DNA of 64,000 nt from Hyphodiscus hymeniophilus (taxonomy: Eukaryota > Ascomycota > Leotiomycetes > Helotiales > Hyphodiscaceae): positions 1-64,000 of the forward strand of contig VNKQ01000007.1 in the NCBI GenBank assembly GCA_016508695.1, read 5' to 3'. Position numbers and translations under genes: made by a program. Below the pieces are notes generated by a model. That model did no database searches and was not told where the DNA came from. It saw only the letters and a list, made by a program, of their open reading frames with translations. Of the stretch, positions 1-10,990 are shown piece by piece. Numbering within the stretch: the first letter of the stretch is position 1; each line of letters opens with the position of its first letter.

Positions 1-27
1 ACCCTAACCCTAACCCTAACCCTAACC
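1..27. repeat. Telomere repeat tract, (CCCTAA)n
   Basis: Four CCCTAA units plus a partial one open the window. This is the C-rich strand of the TTAGGG telomere used by most filamentous fungi, so position 1 is at or very near a chromosome end. The tract stops at a CC followed at once by coding sequence of the next feature, with no subtelomeric spacer. Confidence 0.95.
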
Positions 28-723
28 GAAATCGATTTTTGAACTACGCTGCTTTCGCCATCCATTCTGAGATCCATACCGCAAGACCGGATGTCGTATG
101 TGCAGCTCACTCACACAGCACTTATGGACGAGCGTTTTGTGCAACTGGACGGACCCTGGATCCTATTACTCAAGACTCATGCAACTTCTATGAAGATCAT
201 GTCCTTTATGAGTAGGAATCCCCTACCATCAAATGTTTCATATTTGACAATAAGCAGAACATATGGAGGGGTTGTACTGGCTGTTGATGAAGGTAGGCAC
301 ATAGCCGAGGCTCTTGGAAATAAGAGGGCTGCCCTACTTGGTAATCATGGCCTTCTCACAGTTGGTCAGAGCATTGAGGAGACAGTCGCTATGTTCGTGC
401 TGCTCGATAAGTGTTGTGAAGTGCAACTCGCTGCTGATGCATCATCGGCTGGGAGTGGGAAACCACTTGTAATGGTTGGTGAGATGGAAGCAAAAGCAAC
501 TTGGGCAGCCATAGGGACCCACGCTTCAGGATACTGTGGGTACTTTCCCTACTGACATGACACTTTTTGACGGCCTACAGTTCAAGGATTACCATTGTTC
601 CAGACAGTAGAGCATGAGTTTGGCGAAAGGACTTTCATGGGAAGGGGGTTGAGCCACTATAAAATAATTTGCCAGTCATCGATTATCTGGCGCTACCTTG
701 ATTTTCATAGTACTGACCCCTAG
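27..723 (+). pseudogene. Class II aldolase/adducin gene, 5' end removed by the telomere
   Basis: The gene is read as exons <27-211, 258-535 and 581-723, joined across introns of 46 and 45 nt (GT-AG, CTGAC-like branch sites). The remaining reading frame codes about 201 residues of a class II aldolase/adducin-fold protein. The metal-binding HSH of AAHSHSTYGRAF and the third histidine in LGNHGLLTVG are present, as are the family stretches FYEDHVLYE and GLPLFQTVEHEFGER. These enzymes use a divalent metal for retro-aldol or related chemistry on sugar phosphates; the substrate here is unknown. The frame is open right up to the telomere repeat, with no start codon, so roughly the first 80-100 residues of the usual fungal length are missing. 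The rest has no stop or frameshift, which suggests recent loss. Family assignment is firm; calling it non-functional is inference. Confidence 0.8.
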
Positions 724-759
724 CTCTGTTCGCGTGGTAGAAGAGACAGAAACAAGGCA

Positions 760-1712
760 TCAAATTTCGGGCCCATCCCAGTACCTTCCTTCTGGAAACT
801 CAATAGTCGCATCTTCCATCATTATTCCGATTCGCCATCTGCCCATACCAGGCCAGAAGTTCTCATAGCTCGATTTTCCTTCGTTCACAAGTCCATCAGG
901 TCTCTCTAGCAATGGTTCTTCTTCATCCGCTTCTCCTTGCTTTAGGTCCCACCATCCAAGCGAGGTCTTCTGACTGTACTCGAGCGGAAGAGAGTGGCAC
1001 CATTTCTGAGTTCCAGGGAGTTCAGTCACTGAGCCTTTGCCCTCTGGAAGTGGGGGCTGGACAAGGCTGATGTCTAATCCCACATATTTTGCAAGTCCAG
1101 TCGAGATGGGAAAGCTTGGAAGGTACGACATCTGTTTGTAGATAGCGGAGAAGATTGGCGTCGAGCTTGATGTGGACTCGGAAGGTGAACCATTCCTATC
1201 ATTTGGATAAACAGCGATTGCGATGGCGCCGTTGGGGAGATTAGTGAACGAGAAGCGAGCAAGGTGTTTCGGTATGTTCCAGTCTGTGATTGATCAGCTC
1301 CGATTCGAGTGTCCCTTTTCTGAAGCAACTCACTGATTCTGCCATTCCAGCATGTTTTCTTTTGGCTCACGTATATTTTTGTAATCCGCAAGTTCTTTTT
1401 CTTTGCAAAATCTGTTTTGCCCTTCTTGTCCACCTCGACATCATATTCGAAGGCACCCGGAATGATTAATAGCTCGTCGTACGGCCCGACAGGTGACTCG
1501 CTGTATCGAATGACCTGGACCATTCCAAGCCCGCCGACGAGTTTGTCTTTCGCGAAGGGCGAGGTTGCTTCAAGTGGGGAATATAGAAACGCCTTACCGG
1601 AGGACAGAACCCGTGCATGCTTCGCCGACACGTACATCATAAAACTGTAGACAGTGGCCTTAAGTTTCCAGGGAGGCGAGGCAGCAGTGATTGCGTTTTC
1701 TGCAGAAGCCAT
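760..1712 (-). CDS. Acetoacetate decarboxylase-like fold protein
   Basis: Two exons (1712-1334 and 1283-760, 50 nt intron with GTGAGT donor) give a 300-residue protein. It resembles the fungal branch of the acetoacetate decarboxylase-like superfamily. Recognisable stretches are GPYDELLIIPGAFEYDV (about residues 76-92) and, across the splice, WNIPKHLARFSFTNLPNG. No signal peptide or membrane segment is seen. Members close to true acetoacetate decarboxylase use a lysine Schiff base; I cannot identify that lysine here with certainty, so the reaction is open. The gene points toward the telomere and ends 36 bp after the truncated aldolase on the opposite strand, so the two converge. The start is the first in-frame ATG. 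Confidence 0.7.
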
Positions 1713-2178
1713 ATTTGAAGGTGGAGCCGCGTGACAGAGAATGAAGAAAAGAGTATGGAGATATCACTGAGAGTGGAGGTGTTGGGATGTAGCTGATGAT
1801 TAGTAGTCGTCTATTTACTTTGCTCGTAACATCGAGCCGTCTCACGTGAGGCGTTGCCTTTACTGTAAGCGGCCACTAACCAATCTCTGACGACGGTCCT
1901 GAAGTTGGGGCCAAAACTTGCAGGGGTAATGGAGAAAGGGGTCATCCCTTATTAGAGAATGTTCACGTACAGCAGCGGGAACAACAGGAGAATTCCCCAT
2001 GTAAAGAAAGGCCCACAAGCGTGAAAAGATGTGTGTGGTCTGTTGCCTTCTTTAGTATGTCTAATTCGTGCTCACGTTTGCCAGCTTTCCTCCCCAAATG
2101 CGATGAATTTGTTTTCTCGCAATTGTGACGCCTTGGCAGGCGACCTCGTAAACGTCTGCAGGAACCTACATTTGACCC
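1713..2178. promoter_or_regulatory. Upstream region of the decarboxylase-like gene with a CACGTG palindrome
   Basis: This 466 bp spacer has no supported gene. It holds the promoter of the decarboxylase-like gene and the 3' side of the GCIP-like gene. The 10 bp palindrome CTCACGTGAG at 1841-1850 contains the E-box CACGTG bound by fungal bHLH factors such as Cbf1. It lies about 130 bp upstream of the start codon at 1712. Its function is only a possibility. Confidence 0.3.
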
Positions 2179-3350
2179 TCACCAACCCTTTTTCAGAGCA
2201 TGCTGGAACTTCGTAGCCTGCATTGTCAGTCTCTCTCTCGAAACATGATCCGGCAACTTACCCAAGTCGTAAACTCATCTGTCTGGCTTTCCCAATTCTT
2301 CAATAACAACTCAGCAGCTGCAAAGCCCTGGAGGAAACACTCATCCATCCTCTTATCTATCTCCTCGCCATCCAAGTCATAGAAAGCACTGGCAAGCTCG
2401 TCGGTAACCTCAGGGATATGCTTCATGATATCCAACAGTCCATCTAGACGTTCGACTGTCCCGGGCTCTTCGTTAGACTTTACTTTCTGCTCTGAAAGTA
2501 GTTCTGCGTTTGGGGTTTGCGGCAGCGTTTTCAAACGCCGCTTGATAACCGCTGTGTACATAGTGATAATGAGCCGTAGTCGTTTTTGAGCAGACTCCAG
2601 TCGCGGACGGATCTTATCCGAATCTCCAACCGGTATGTGTCTTTGAGCGCCAAAAATGTTATCGACAGCAGCCTGGGCTTCATCCTCTTCAACGTCGTCA
2701 TCGCTCTCGTCTTCGTCACTCCCCTCTTCTCCCCATTCTTGTAATTCTTCTAGAGCATCCTTCAGCAGGTCTTTATATTCCTCGGCCTTTTTAATCATCA
2801 AGCCTGCAACGCCTAAGCCTTTGAGCGCGGTGACTCCGTCGCAGGCCTCCCAAACTACTCCTGTAGATGCCAAACTGCCCTTTCCTTCAATATTCCCTGT
2901 CCCATTCTTGGCATCGTCGCTCAAGATCTCCCCATCAAGTGGTATTGTCTTGACCAATGCTCCAAACTCAATGAAGATTTTCTTGGCCCTCCACTGTAGT
3001 TCCTCACTCATCGCCTGGGTGTATTTTGCAGCGGTACATAGTTGGATGGAAGATGCGAGGCCAGGTAGAGGGCCAGTGACCAGCTCGCGCAGAACGGTGG
3101 TGATAGCCGTCGCAGTAAACGGTTTATTAATTATTAGGAGAGACAGCTTCGTGCTATGCGCTCTTATAAGCGACGCAGCGTCATGGGCAAGATTGAGGGC
3201 ATCCACGACTGTTGTATTTGAGTCATTCGTCGTTTTTGTCGCTGGCGTGATCGCTGGCGTAGTCGCCTGTAGTTGTTTTATGAGGGCGGTGATGGTTCTA
3301 ACAGTGGCCTTAAGAGCAGAAAGGTCTTCCTCTGCCTTCATGGAAGCCAT
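2179..3350 (-). CDS. GCIP/CCNDBP1-like (cyclin-D1-binding domain) protein
   Basis: Exons 3350-2262 and 2217-2179 (44 nt intron, GTAAGT donor) code 375 residues. The protein is mostly helical and resembles fungal members of the Grap2/cyclin-D-interacting (GCIP, CCNDBP1) family. Features include a helical N-terminal half, a central acidic run (GSDEDESDDDVEEDEAQAA) and a helical C-terminal half ending in TKFQHALKKGW from the 12-codon last exon. The start is placed at MASMKAEEDL; an ATG at 3452 would add 34 poorly conserved residues. Animal relatives bind cyclin D and HLH proteins; the fungal role is unknown. It is divergent from ARP6 with 202 bp between start codons, so they probably share a promoter region. 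Confidence 0.65.
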
Positions 3351-3552
3351 TAGGTCGGTGCCGCAGAGGTAAGGTTTGGCCTGTCTTGGTAGAAGGGCGA
3401 AAGTTTCTCGACAAATATTTAGTGGCGCGGAATTTGCCCCGCGTCTCTCCACGCGACAGCATCAACAACCTCATTTCCGCTGTGCCAGCTCCTCAACCTT
3501 TGTATAGAAGAATCAACGCAGAGCTCCAATAGTCGCAGCAGTGACTCCTAGT
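3351..3552. promoter_or_regulatory. Compact divergent promoter, GCIP-like / ARP6
   Basis: Only 202 bp separates two start codons pointing apart, so both promoters and 5' leaders must lie here. I see no clear TATA box. Confidence 0.5.
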
Positions 3553-4947
3553 ATGGCGCCCGGTCATCGAAGGACCAAGTCCTCAGGGCCACTCCCACCA
3601 GCAAAGACACTGGTGATCGATAACGGGGCCTATACGATGAAAGCTGGATTCTCCGCCCCAAACACAGAAACCCCAGACCCGCATATAATACCCAACTGCA
3701 TGGCGCGAGACCGTGAGAGAAAAGTCTACATTGGCTCGGAACTCGATAAATGCAAAGACTTTGGGGAGATCGTATTCAAACGGCCCGTCGAGAAGGGGTA
3801 TCTGGTGAATTGGGAAGTAGAGAAAGAGATCTGGGAGCACGAATTCTTCGATGATAAAGCGCCGCTATATTGTGATCCTAAGGAGACGGGGCTCATTCTT
3901 ACAGAGGCGCCGAATGCGTTGCCTGCTTTGCAGACAAATTGTGATCAGGTAGTGTTTGAGGAATTCGGGTTTGCTAGCTATCTGAGATGCTCAGGTACGA
4001 CTGTGCGGTTCTAGTTGGTCCATCAAGATACTAACAAAGACTTAGCTCCTACATTGAACGCCTACAACGACGTCCAAGCCATATTCAAAACCCCCTCTCG
4101 ACCTCCCTCAATCCCCTTACCCGCCGAGATTATCCTCCTCATTGACTCCGGCTATTCCCACACAACCATCACACCTCTCATTCAGGGACGACCCCTTCAA
4201 TCTGCTGTTCGTCGTCTTGATATTGGTGGCAAACTTCTTACAAATCATCTCACGCGGCTTCTCTCCTTACGCCAGTACGATATGCGCAATGACACCTATC
4301 TCGTAAATGAAATTAAGGAAGCTACCTGTTATGTATCAATGGATTTCAAGAGGGATATGGAGCTTACGTGGAAAGGGCCGAAAGGTGACAGAAGAGAGGG
4401 TTTTGCGAAGGCTGGAGGCATAGCGAAGGACTACGTTCTACCAGACTATCATGGCCGGTCAAAGGGTTCTGTCAGGGATCACGACCCAGAACGGGCGGGA
4501 AAATTGAGGAAGATACAGACTGGAAAGCCGGCAGAAGCGGCCGAGGATATTCTTACTCTCCGCAACGAAAGATTCACTGTGCCGGAATTGCTGTTCAACC
4601 CTTCAGATATCGGGATGCGACAGTCTGGGATCGCACAGCTAGTGATTGAGAGCTTGAGCGAGCTGCCGTTTGGGCTGTGGCCTGGGTTTTTGGCCAATAT
4701 TCTTGTAGTTGGTGGGAATGCTAACTTCGAGGGTTTTATTCAGAGGCTGCAGATGGAAATCCGAGCATTGGCTCCCGCGGAGTGTATCGTAAGGGTGCAG
4801 AAACCTATCGATCCCGTTGTTGCGACATGGAAAGGTGGTGCAGAGCTCTCCAAAGATTCAAGCCGATTGGCAAAGATGAGTGTCACAAAGGCGGACTATG
4901 AAGAGCACGGAGCTGGGTGGGTCGCTAGAAAGTTTTTGGGGGCGTGA
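3553..4947 (+). CDS. ARP6: Actin-related protein Arp6
   Basis: Exons 3553-3994 and 4046-4947 (51 nt intron with a textbook TACTAAC branch site) give 447 residues, the usual Arp6 length. The actin fold is clear: the phosphate-binding stretch TLVIDNGAYTMKAGF near the N-terminus, ETGLILTEAPNALP, LLIDSGYSHTTITPL with RRLDIGGKLLTNHL, and LANILVVGGNANFEGF near the C-terminus. Arp6 is a nuclear subunit of the SWR1 chromatin remodeller, which exchanges H2A for H2A.Z; in fungi it also matters for telomere silencing and secondary-metabolite genes. The loop rich in Gly, Lys and Asp (about residues 260-315) is longer than in conventional actin, as expected for Arp6. The start is the ATG at 3553; no in-frame upstream ATG is plausible. 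Confidence 0.93.
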
Positions 4948-6915
4948 GAATGTCTTCGGAGATTTGTCATGGGAGGGTACACACGCAAGACAAATGAGAT
5001 GTGTTCATTAAACTCCGCAATAGTCGAGTGAGTAGGATTTTCTGTTGACAGACTCCCTATCCAATGCTATTGGTCTTGATAGCCACGCTCCTATGATACA
5101 AATCAGCCAAACAAAGCTTTAAGAGAGGAACACATATTGAAGTCCATTCTCTCCCTTGCATTCACCTCTTCGATCTTCGATGGTGCCTGCGATCGCAGCA
5201 AGAGCATTAGCCATATAGCCTCGCTTCTCGGATATGAAACACAACAAAGCAAGGAATCTTGGAAGAGAAACGTCATCTCAAGCCGTGTCAACCATCGGAG
5301 ACGAACGGCATTGGCCCAATCCAAGTACTTGGTGATCGCCAAGAGATCATAACATTCCACCCTGACATATTCCCCAACGAATTCAAGGTGTGGTCCGTTC
5401 CGTCACGCTTTCGCATGCTGCTTCATTGAACCTGCCTCGCAGTTGGTTCTGTTATCATCCATTGCGTACCCGAGAACAAATACGAGACGTACCAATGGTG
5501 AACAATAAAGATGCACAATGGCAGCACGGTGGGAGAGATCCAATTTTGCTTTTCTTCATGGAAGCAACAGGGGCGCAGGATTTCATTTCTCAACTCACAT
5601 CGTCGCTAGGATAGCGGCAAAGTTGCAAGGCCTAAGGAGATGATTCAGGAGCTGCGCCTGAGGCTCATTGGCAGGTGGAGAGTGGTGATAGACTTATGGA
5701 AGAGGAGATAAGATTCAAAAAGCAAGTGAAGATACTACATGAAAGAGGTTGTTTTGTTGAGGAATGACGAATTTCATTCTGAGATTTGACCGTTTCTCTT
5801 GGCCAAGGCCTATTTTTCTTCTGGCCTTCCGTACTTCTCATTGCCCATGAAATTCAATTCACTATCGAATTCCCCATGGGAAAGTCCGCTTGGAATAGAA
5901 AAAGGATAGGGAAGCGACATCAACAACGTGCGAGCATAGGGCTAAATTTCTACCGATCAATTTGGTGGAGGAGGAGCCGCTACACGCGTCTGCTTTGACT
6001 CTGTTGTGCAGCGGCATTCCGGAACGGCAGTCTCGAGGTGATAGGCCACTATGGTGATGTGGTAAGTGTGCCTTACAGTGGACATTTTCTTGGCAGGCAC
6101 AATCGCATCTGGTTCTTGAAGTATGATAAAAATTTCCAGACGGCGGATTCGACCCATTGGTAGTGCCTGCATTTTTATTCCAGTTGCGGACCACAGTCGA
6201 CGTTGTTTGATCATGGCAACTCCAACTAAGTGTCTTAGTCTTAGAAGTGACAGACCAGAGCAAATCACAGTACAGAGTACAGCCAAAATTGAGAGCTGGT
6301 GATCAGCATCCAAAGATCGCGGAAGCTTAACCATGAGAGAATAACCCTAAAGTGTGCCTATAAATGACCTGGGTAAGTGGCTGGGCGACAACGCGGGAGC
6401 CTCCTGATTCAAAGCGGAGTTTGCTCTTCCTTAAGCGCACCCTGGTAGTAGCGACGGTCGTTGTTATGATATCTCGACAATTGAGTGGAGTAGCTAGCTG
6501 CCTTCAAGCGTTATTCAATACATCTCTCTTGTCCGGCGTCCTGAGCGGGCACACCCTACAAGCAGTTAGCAATGACAAAGTGAACATGAATATAGGCGCA
6601 GTCTCATACAATCGCACTAGAAGCTAGTCAGTCTCAACATCTGCATCCATTAATTGCGTGTCGACCTGCCGTCGTAAGGGTTGAGCCTTCGTTGTGGACC
6701 AAACAATATCCCCCTCCGCACACTTTGCACATCTTTTGGGTACGTTTGACACACTCAGTACACTATCTCCATTAGTAGCTATACCTGAAAGCTGAGAAGA
6801 CAACTGACATTGAAACCGCATTCAAAGCAGCTTCGAACCACACCGAACTGAAACTTTGTCAGCAGAATCCCCAACGGGAGGAGTAAAGAGATCCATTCAA
6901 TCCCATACATTCCCT
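4948..6915. other. Long spacer without a supported gene
   Basis: Nearly 2 kb lies between the ARP6 end and the F-box gene end. Only short open frames occur. A minus-strand frame at 5103-5360 (85 codons) reads faintly like the end of a fungal BTB-type domain (DLLAITKYLDWANAVRLRWL) but cannot be extended upstream. A minus-strand frame at 5957-6334 (125 codons) matches nothing I know. The region may hold decayed genes or untranslated leader. Confidence 0.4.
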
Positions 6916-8299
6916 CTATCCCCACATCCCATTGCTACCAGCACCAGACATCAATTCCCCCACGAGACACCTTTCAACACAAAGACCCATATGTACCTTT
7001 ATAGTTCTATCCGCTTTCTCGGCATCCGTCTCCGACGACCCAGCCTCACTTTGGTTGCTTTGGTCTTGGCCTGGACTCTCGTAGCAGTCTTCACACCACC
7101 AACGATGGCAGCTCTCGCAGTATCGATTCTTCAAACACTCAATACATCGAAGTAGCAGCTTCTTCTCGACGTTTCCCTGGAAGGGTGCTTTTGCGGACTT
7201 CGTAGTTGAAGAGTGCAAAGCCACTGGAGCAAGGAGCGGAAATAGCTCTAGTGAAGTCTTCCTGAACCTTGAAAATCCTTCGGGAGCTGATTTGCATCCA
7301 CTACAGCCCTCGAGATTATGAGTTGCAGCTTGCGGAGAAATGTGGAAGTCCGACTGTGTATACCAAGCACTGGAAGACGATTCTTCGCGCAGTATGTGCC
7401 GAGGGGCATTGCAAATAACTGCATCGAATGATATCAACCCTCGGCACGCATAAATAGTGCTTGCCCAGTCCAAAGACACTACCTTTGGAAAAATTCTGCC
7501 ACTTTTCGCGAACCACAGCTCACTATTCCTTGTAGCTTCTCCATCTAATGCTTCTTGGGATTTCTTGTTCCACTCAGCACCTATCTGAGCGCCCTGTGAA
7601 GCCAAAACCCCTCTATATGATGGTAATGAATCGACAGTGGCAATGTCTGGTCTTTTGACTCGCGAGAATGCGGTGGCATCCCTTGGTCCGAAGATATATA
7701 GTCCGCGCAACTTCGGTGTGTTCCCGGTCCTTGAGGGTCTTACAGCATACAACAGAGCCTGTTGAAGTTTTCTCTCGTTCAAATGCTGCACATCTCGGAT
7801 GGAGAGAATGCAGACGTTAAAAGAGTCATTTGTGATGATTTCGGCGACAAGATCGGCTGGCACAGCGAGGCCATCAAGGATCAAAGTGTGGACGTCTTTG
7901 AGGATATTCTGGCGCCGTAGAATGCTAAATATACCTCTCAGGGGTCCACCATAGAAGCTGACATTTGTCAGCATGAGCTTTTCGAGGATTGCTCTCAACT
8001 AACTCGTCCTCGGTAACATTCTCGTCGAGTTGCACATTCCTCCAAAGCTCCCCGCCATGATCGATTGAGCCGATCTCGGATTGCGCACTCTTGACCTGGG
8101 AAAGATCCAGGTGTCTGAAGACGCCTTGTGTATTATGGATGAGAGCTCTGAAGTGTTTGGAAGTTGCCCCCAAAGACAGCAAAGACGAAACCGGTATGTA
8201 CGGAGCTGTTTGGTAAAGAATCAAGGTGTTGGAGAGGAGTTCAAGGAGTGTTGCAGGTAAACTTTTGGTCTGTGAGCTGGCAGATGTGTTTGTTTCCAT
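6916..8299 (-). CDS. F-box-like protein with C-terminal cysteine-rich zinc region
   Basis: Exons 8299-8004 and 7957-6916 (46 nt intron, GTTAGT donor, CTGAC branch) give 445 residues. The N-terminus (LPATLLELLSNTLILYQ through FRALI) looks like an F-box, the Skp1-binding adaptor segment of SCF ubiquitin ligases. The middle has leucine-rich-like segments such as LKDVHTLILDGLAVPADLV. The C-terminus has paired cysteines with histidine (LLRCIECLKNRYCESCHRWW, then CEDC and later cysteines), consistent with zinc binding, and ends GAGSNGMWG. The intron removes sequence that otherwise looks like a frameshift at TEDD|FYGGPLRG. The target is unknown. It is divergent from the UFD1-domain gene, a second ubiquitin-linked protein, 366 bp away. 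Confidence 0.65.
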
Positions 8300-8665
8300 C
8301 TCATCAATCAGCGCTCCGCTGATTGTGATTGTCGTCGTTGCTTCGGTGGCTATGGCAAGGTCGAGGTATGAAATATTGAAGCACGTGCACTGCTCTTCTT
8401 ATCGGACTTGGATCCGTGGGAGACGAGGCTGGCCAACAAGGCTGAGCGAAGCTTTTTCAAGACTAGTGCCATGCGGTATGGAACCTTGGAGAGGTGGAAA
8501 GATGCGGATTATTCATTTGCCTTCATCGCCGTTATCTAGGTCACCACGTCACATTCATGTGCCTGATTCTCTTTCGAGTTTCTCTTAGTCTTGTTTTGTC
8601 TTCTTTTGTTCATCTCCAGCTCTTATGGTCACAACCTCAAGCCTTTCCTTTCAAACATTGTACTG
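8300..8665. promoter_or_regulatory. Divergent promoter, F-box gene / UFD1-domain gene
   Basis: A 366 bp spacer lies between two start codons pointing apart. It contains CACGTG at 8382-8387 and a pyrimidine-rich run just before the UFD1-domain ATG, as is common in fungal leaders. No gene is seen. Confidence 0.4.
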
Positions 8666-10990
8666 ATGGCGACGACACATGATATCAGACTGGCATGGTC
8701 ATCAGTCTTTACGGTTGCGCCACGATCCAAGACACTGCCGGGCGACAAGATCTTACTTCCTCAATCCGCCCTAGAGCAGTTACTTGCAGCATCTACAGTC
8801 AACGCCCCCGCAAATAGACCCAATCGTCCGGTATTTGATCCATACAATCCATACAGTCTTGCAGCCGCCAGAGCAGAACAATCATTATGGAGAGACGCCG
8901 ATAGACAGCTCCCCCACCCTCTCACATTCCGACTAGTCAATACGAAGAACGGGAATGTGGTGCATGCGGGCATAAGAGAGTTTTCTGCGGAGGAAGGAGA
9001 AATCGAACTGAGTCCGTTTCTTCTGGAAGCGCTGGGAGTGCGAGAGCCGAGGTCGAAGCCTGCCTCGATCAATGGAAATACTGGATCTCCTAATGCACCG
9101 ATAGACTTGACAGAAGATGCCCCGATCGATCTCACAGAAATTGAAGGAGAGTTACCACGAATCACTGTCCATGCGATGCAACTCCCTAAAGGCACATATG
9201 TACGATTACGGCCGCTAGAAGCGGGATACAACCCAGAGGATTGGAAGTCATTGCTGGAAAGACATCTCCGGGAGAACTTCACGACTTTGACAAATGGGGA
9301 GATTTTGACTGTCCGGGGATCAAGGTCTGACGAGTTCCGGTTTCTGATAGACAAGTTCGCCCCTGAGGGAGATGGAATATGCGTGGTGGATACCGATCTG
9401 GAGGTAGATATCGAAGCGCTAAACGAGGAGCAGGCACGAGAGACATTGAAGCAAATAATGACGAAGGCGCAGAAGGGAACAGGAACCGCGGAAGGAAGTT
9501 CGGTTGGAGGTGACTTAGATATATGGAAGGGTGCGGCAGGACAGGTTGTGGAAGGTGATTACGTCGACTATCAACTGCCCTCATGGCCCAGAACAGAAGC
9601 CATCGAGATCCAACTCATAACGGAGAATGATCAAGACATTGATCTATTCATTAGCCCGCAGTCTACGCATCAACGAGCCAGACCACGAGCTGATGAGCAT
9701 CTTTGGGGAGACTTCGGAACTAAATCGACCAAAAAGATCAAAATACAGCCTACTAATATCGAAATGGAGGGAGCCGAGGCTCTGTTCATCTCAGTCCATG
9801 CGCACAAAGCTATGGATACCTCTGAGGTAATTTTACCACGCAAGTTTTCTCTAACAGTCACTTCCATTGCGAAGGATCCAACGGCTGGAAAACCAAGTAA
9901 CCCTCTAGTGATCGACGATGATACGGCGATGCATGGCCCGGATGAAGAACAATGCAAGAACTGCCATCAGTGGGTTCCAAAGCGTACTATGATGCTACAC
10001 GAGAACTTCTGTTTGCGCAATAACATACTCTGCCCTCAATGTGAAAACGTCTTCCAAAAGAAGTCTCAAGATTGGCAAAACCATTGGCATTGTCCACACG
10101 ATTCAGAGTTTGGTAACAGTATAGACACCCAGAACAAGCATAACGAAGTCTCACATACCGAATCTCCTTGTCCTAACTGTCCTTACGTTGGTTCGAATCT
10201 CCGAGATCTCGCCACTCATCGGACGTCATTATGTCCTGGCAAGATTATCCTTTGTCAGTTTTGCCATCTGGAAGTGCCACAAGAAGGCGATCCTTTTGAC
10301 CCCTCGCCAGAAACCCTGATTTCTGGCTTGACAGCCCATGAACTAGCAGACGGCGCGCGAACAACAGAGTGTCACCTATGCTCCAAGATCATTCGCCTCC
10401 GAGACATGGCCACGCATCTGAAGCATCACGACCTTCAGAAAGTCAGCCGTGTAAAACCTCCTATCTGCCGGAACACAAACTGTGGACGAACCCTCGAGGG
10501 CGTTGGCAAAAATGGGGAGATAGGAGCAGGGAGTAGAATGGGTCAGGGTCCTGGAAATGAGCTAGGACTTTGCAGTATTTGTTTCGGGCCACTTTACGTC
10601 AATCTATACGACCCTGAAGGCAAAGCGATGAAACGGAGAGTCGAGCGCCGATACCTGTCTCAGCTGACAACTGGGTGCGGAAAGAAATGGTGCGGGAATG
10701 AGTACTGCAAAACTGCTCGAGCGCGAGCTGGTCAGGAAGAGGCTGCGTCTACCATGAAGGATGCGCTACCGGTGGTCAAGCCTCTGGTGGACTCGATGTG
10801 GGAGCGCAGTAAGCCGATGTACTTCTGTGTTGATGAGGGAAGTCAGAAACGCAGGAAGTTGGCGGAATTAATTGCTGCCGAGAAGACTTTTGATCTCGAG
10901 TGGTGCGTTGCTGCTTGCGAAGCGGAGAGTGGGAATCTGGGTTCTGCCAGGAATTGGCTCTCAAATTGGGCCCCGAAAGTGGGGGCTTGA
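8666..10990 (+). CDS. UFD1-domain protein with C-terminal zinc fingers
   Basis: A single exon codes 774 residues. The N-terminal third resembles the UFD1 (Cdc48 cofactor) double-psi barrel: GDKILLPQSALEQLL (about 26-40), HPLTFRLVN, then the signature MQLPKGTYVRLRPLEAGYNP (about 172-191). From about residue 430 there is a chain of Cys/His pairs (CKNCHQW, CPQCENVF, CPNCPY, CQFCHLEV, CHLCSKII) resembling TRAF/XAF1-type zinc fingers. This architecture is known in filamentous fungi as a UFD1 relative distinct from true Ufd1; it lacks the usual Npl4-binding tail. A role with Cdc48/p97 in ubiquitin-dependent extraction is inferred. The start is the ATG of MATTHDIRLAW, which begins the conserved domain. 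Confidence 0.75.
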   Translation: MATTHDIRLAWSSVFTVAPRSKTLPGDKILLPQSALEQLLAASTVNAPANRPNRPVFDPYNPYSLAAARAEQSLWRDADRQLPHPLTFRLVNTKNGNVVHAGIREFSAEEGEIELSPFLLEALGVREPRSKPASINGNTGSPNAPIDLTEDAPIDLTEIEGELPRITVHAMQLPKGTYVRLRPLEAGYNPEDWKSLLERHLRENFTTLTNGEILTVRGSRSDEFRFLIDKFAPEGDGICVVDTDLEVDIEALNEEQARETLKQIMTKAQKGTGTAEGSSVGGDLDIWKGAAGQVVEGDYVDYQLPSWPRTEAIEIQLITENDQDIDLFISPQSTHQRARPRADEHLWGDFGTKSTKKIKIQPTNIEMEGAEALFISVHAHKAMDTSEVILPRKFSLTVTSIAKDPTAGKPSNPLVIDDDTAMHGPDEEQCKNCHQWVPKRTMMLHENFCLRNNILCPQCENVFQKKSQDWQNHWHCPHDSEFGNSIDTQNKHNEVSHTESPCPNCPYVGSNLRDLATHRTSLCPGKIILCQFCHLEVPQEGDPFDPSPETLISGLTAHELADGARTTECHLCSKIIRLRDMATHLKHHDLQKVSRVKPPICRNTNCGRTLEGVGKNGEIGAGSRMGQGPGNELGLCSICFGPLYVNLYDPEGKAMKRRVERRYLSQLTTGCGKKWCGNEYCKTARARAGQEEAASTMKDALPVVKPLVDSMWERSKPMYFCVDEGSQKRRKLAELIAAEKTFDLEWCVAACEAESGNLGSARNWLSNWAPKVGA

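Noticed and set aside
2656..3372. 238-codon plus-strand frame
   Set aside because: Ser-rich mirror of the acidic GCIP-like gene on the other strand; no domain.
5103..5360. Possible BTB-domain end on the minus strand
   Set aside because: Only about 30 residues look BTB-like and no upstream part of the domain could be found.
7958..8003. Apparent frameshift in the F-box gene
   Set aside because: A 46 nt GT-AG intron with a CTGAC branch site restores frame and the conserved sequence, so the gene is not broken.
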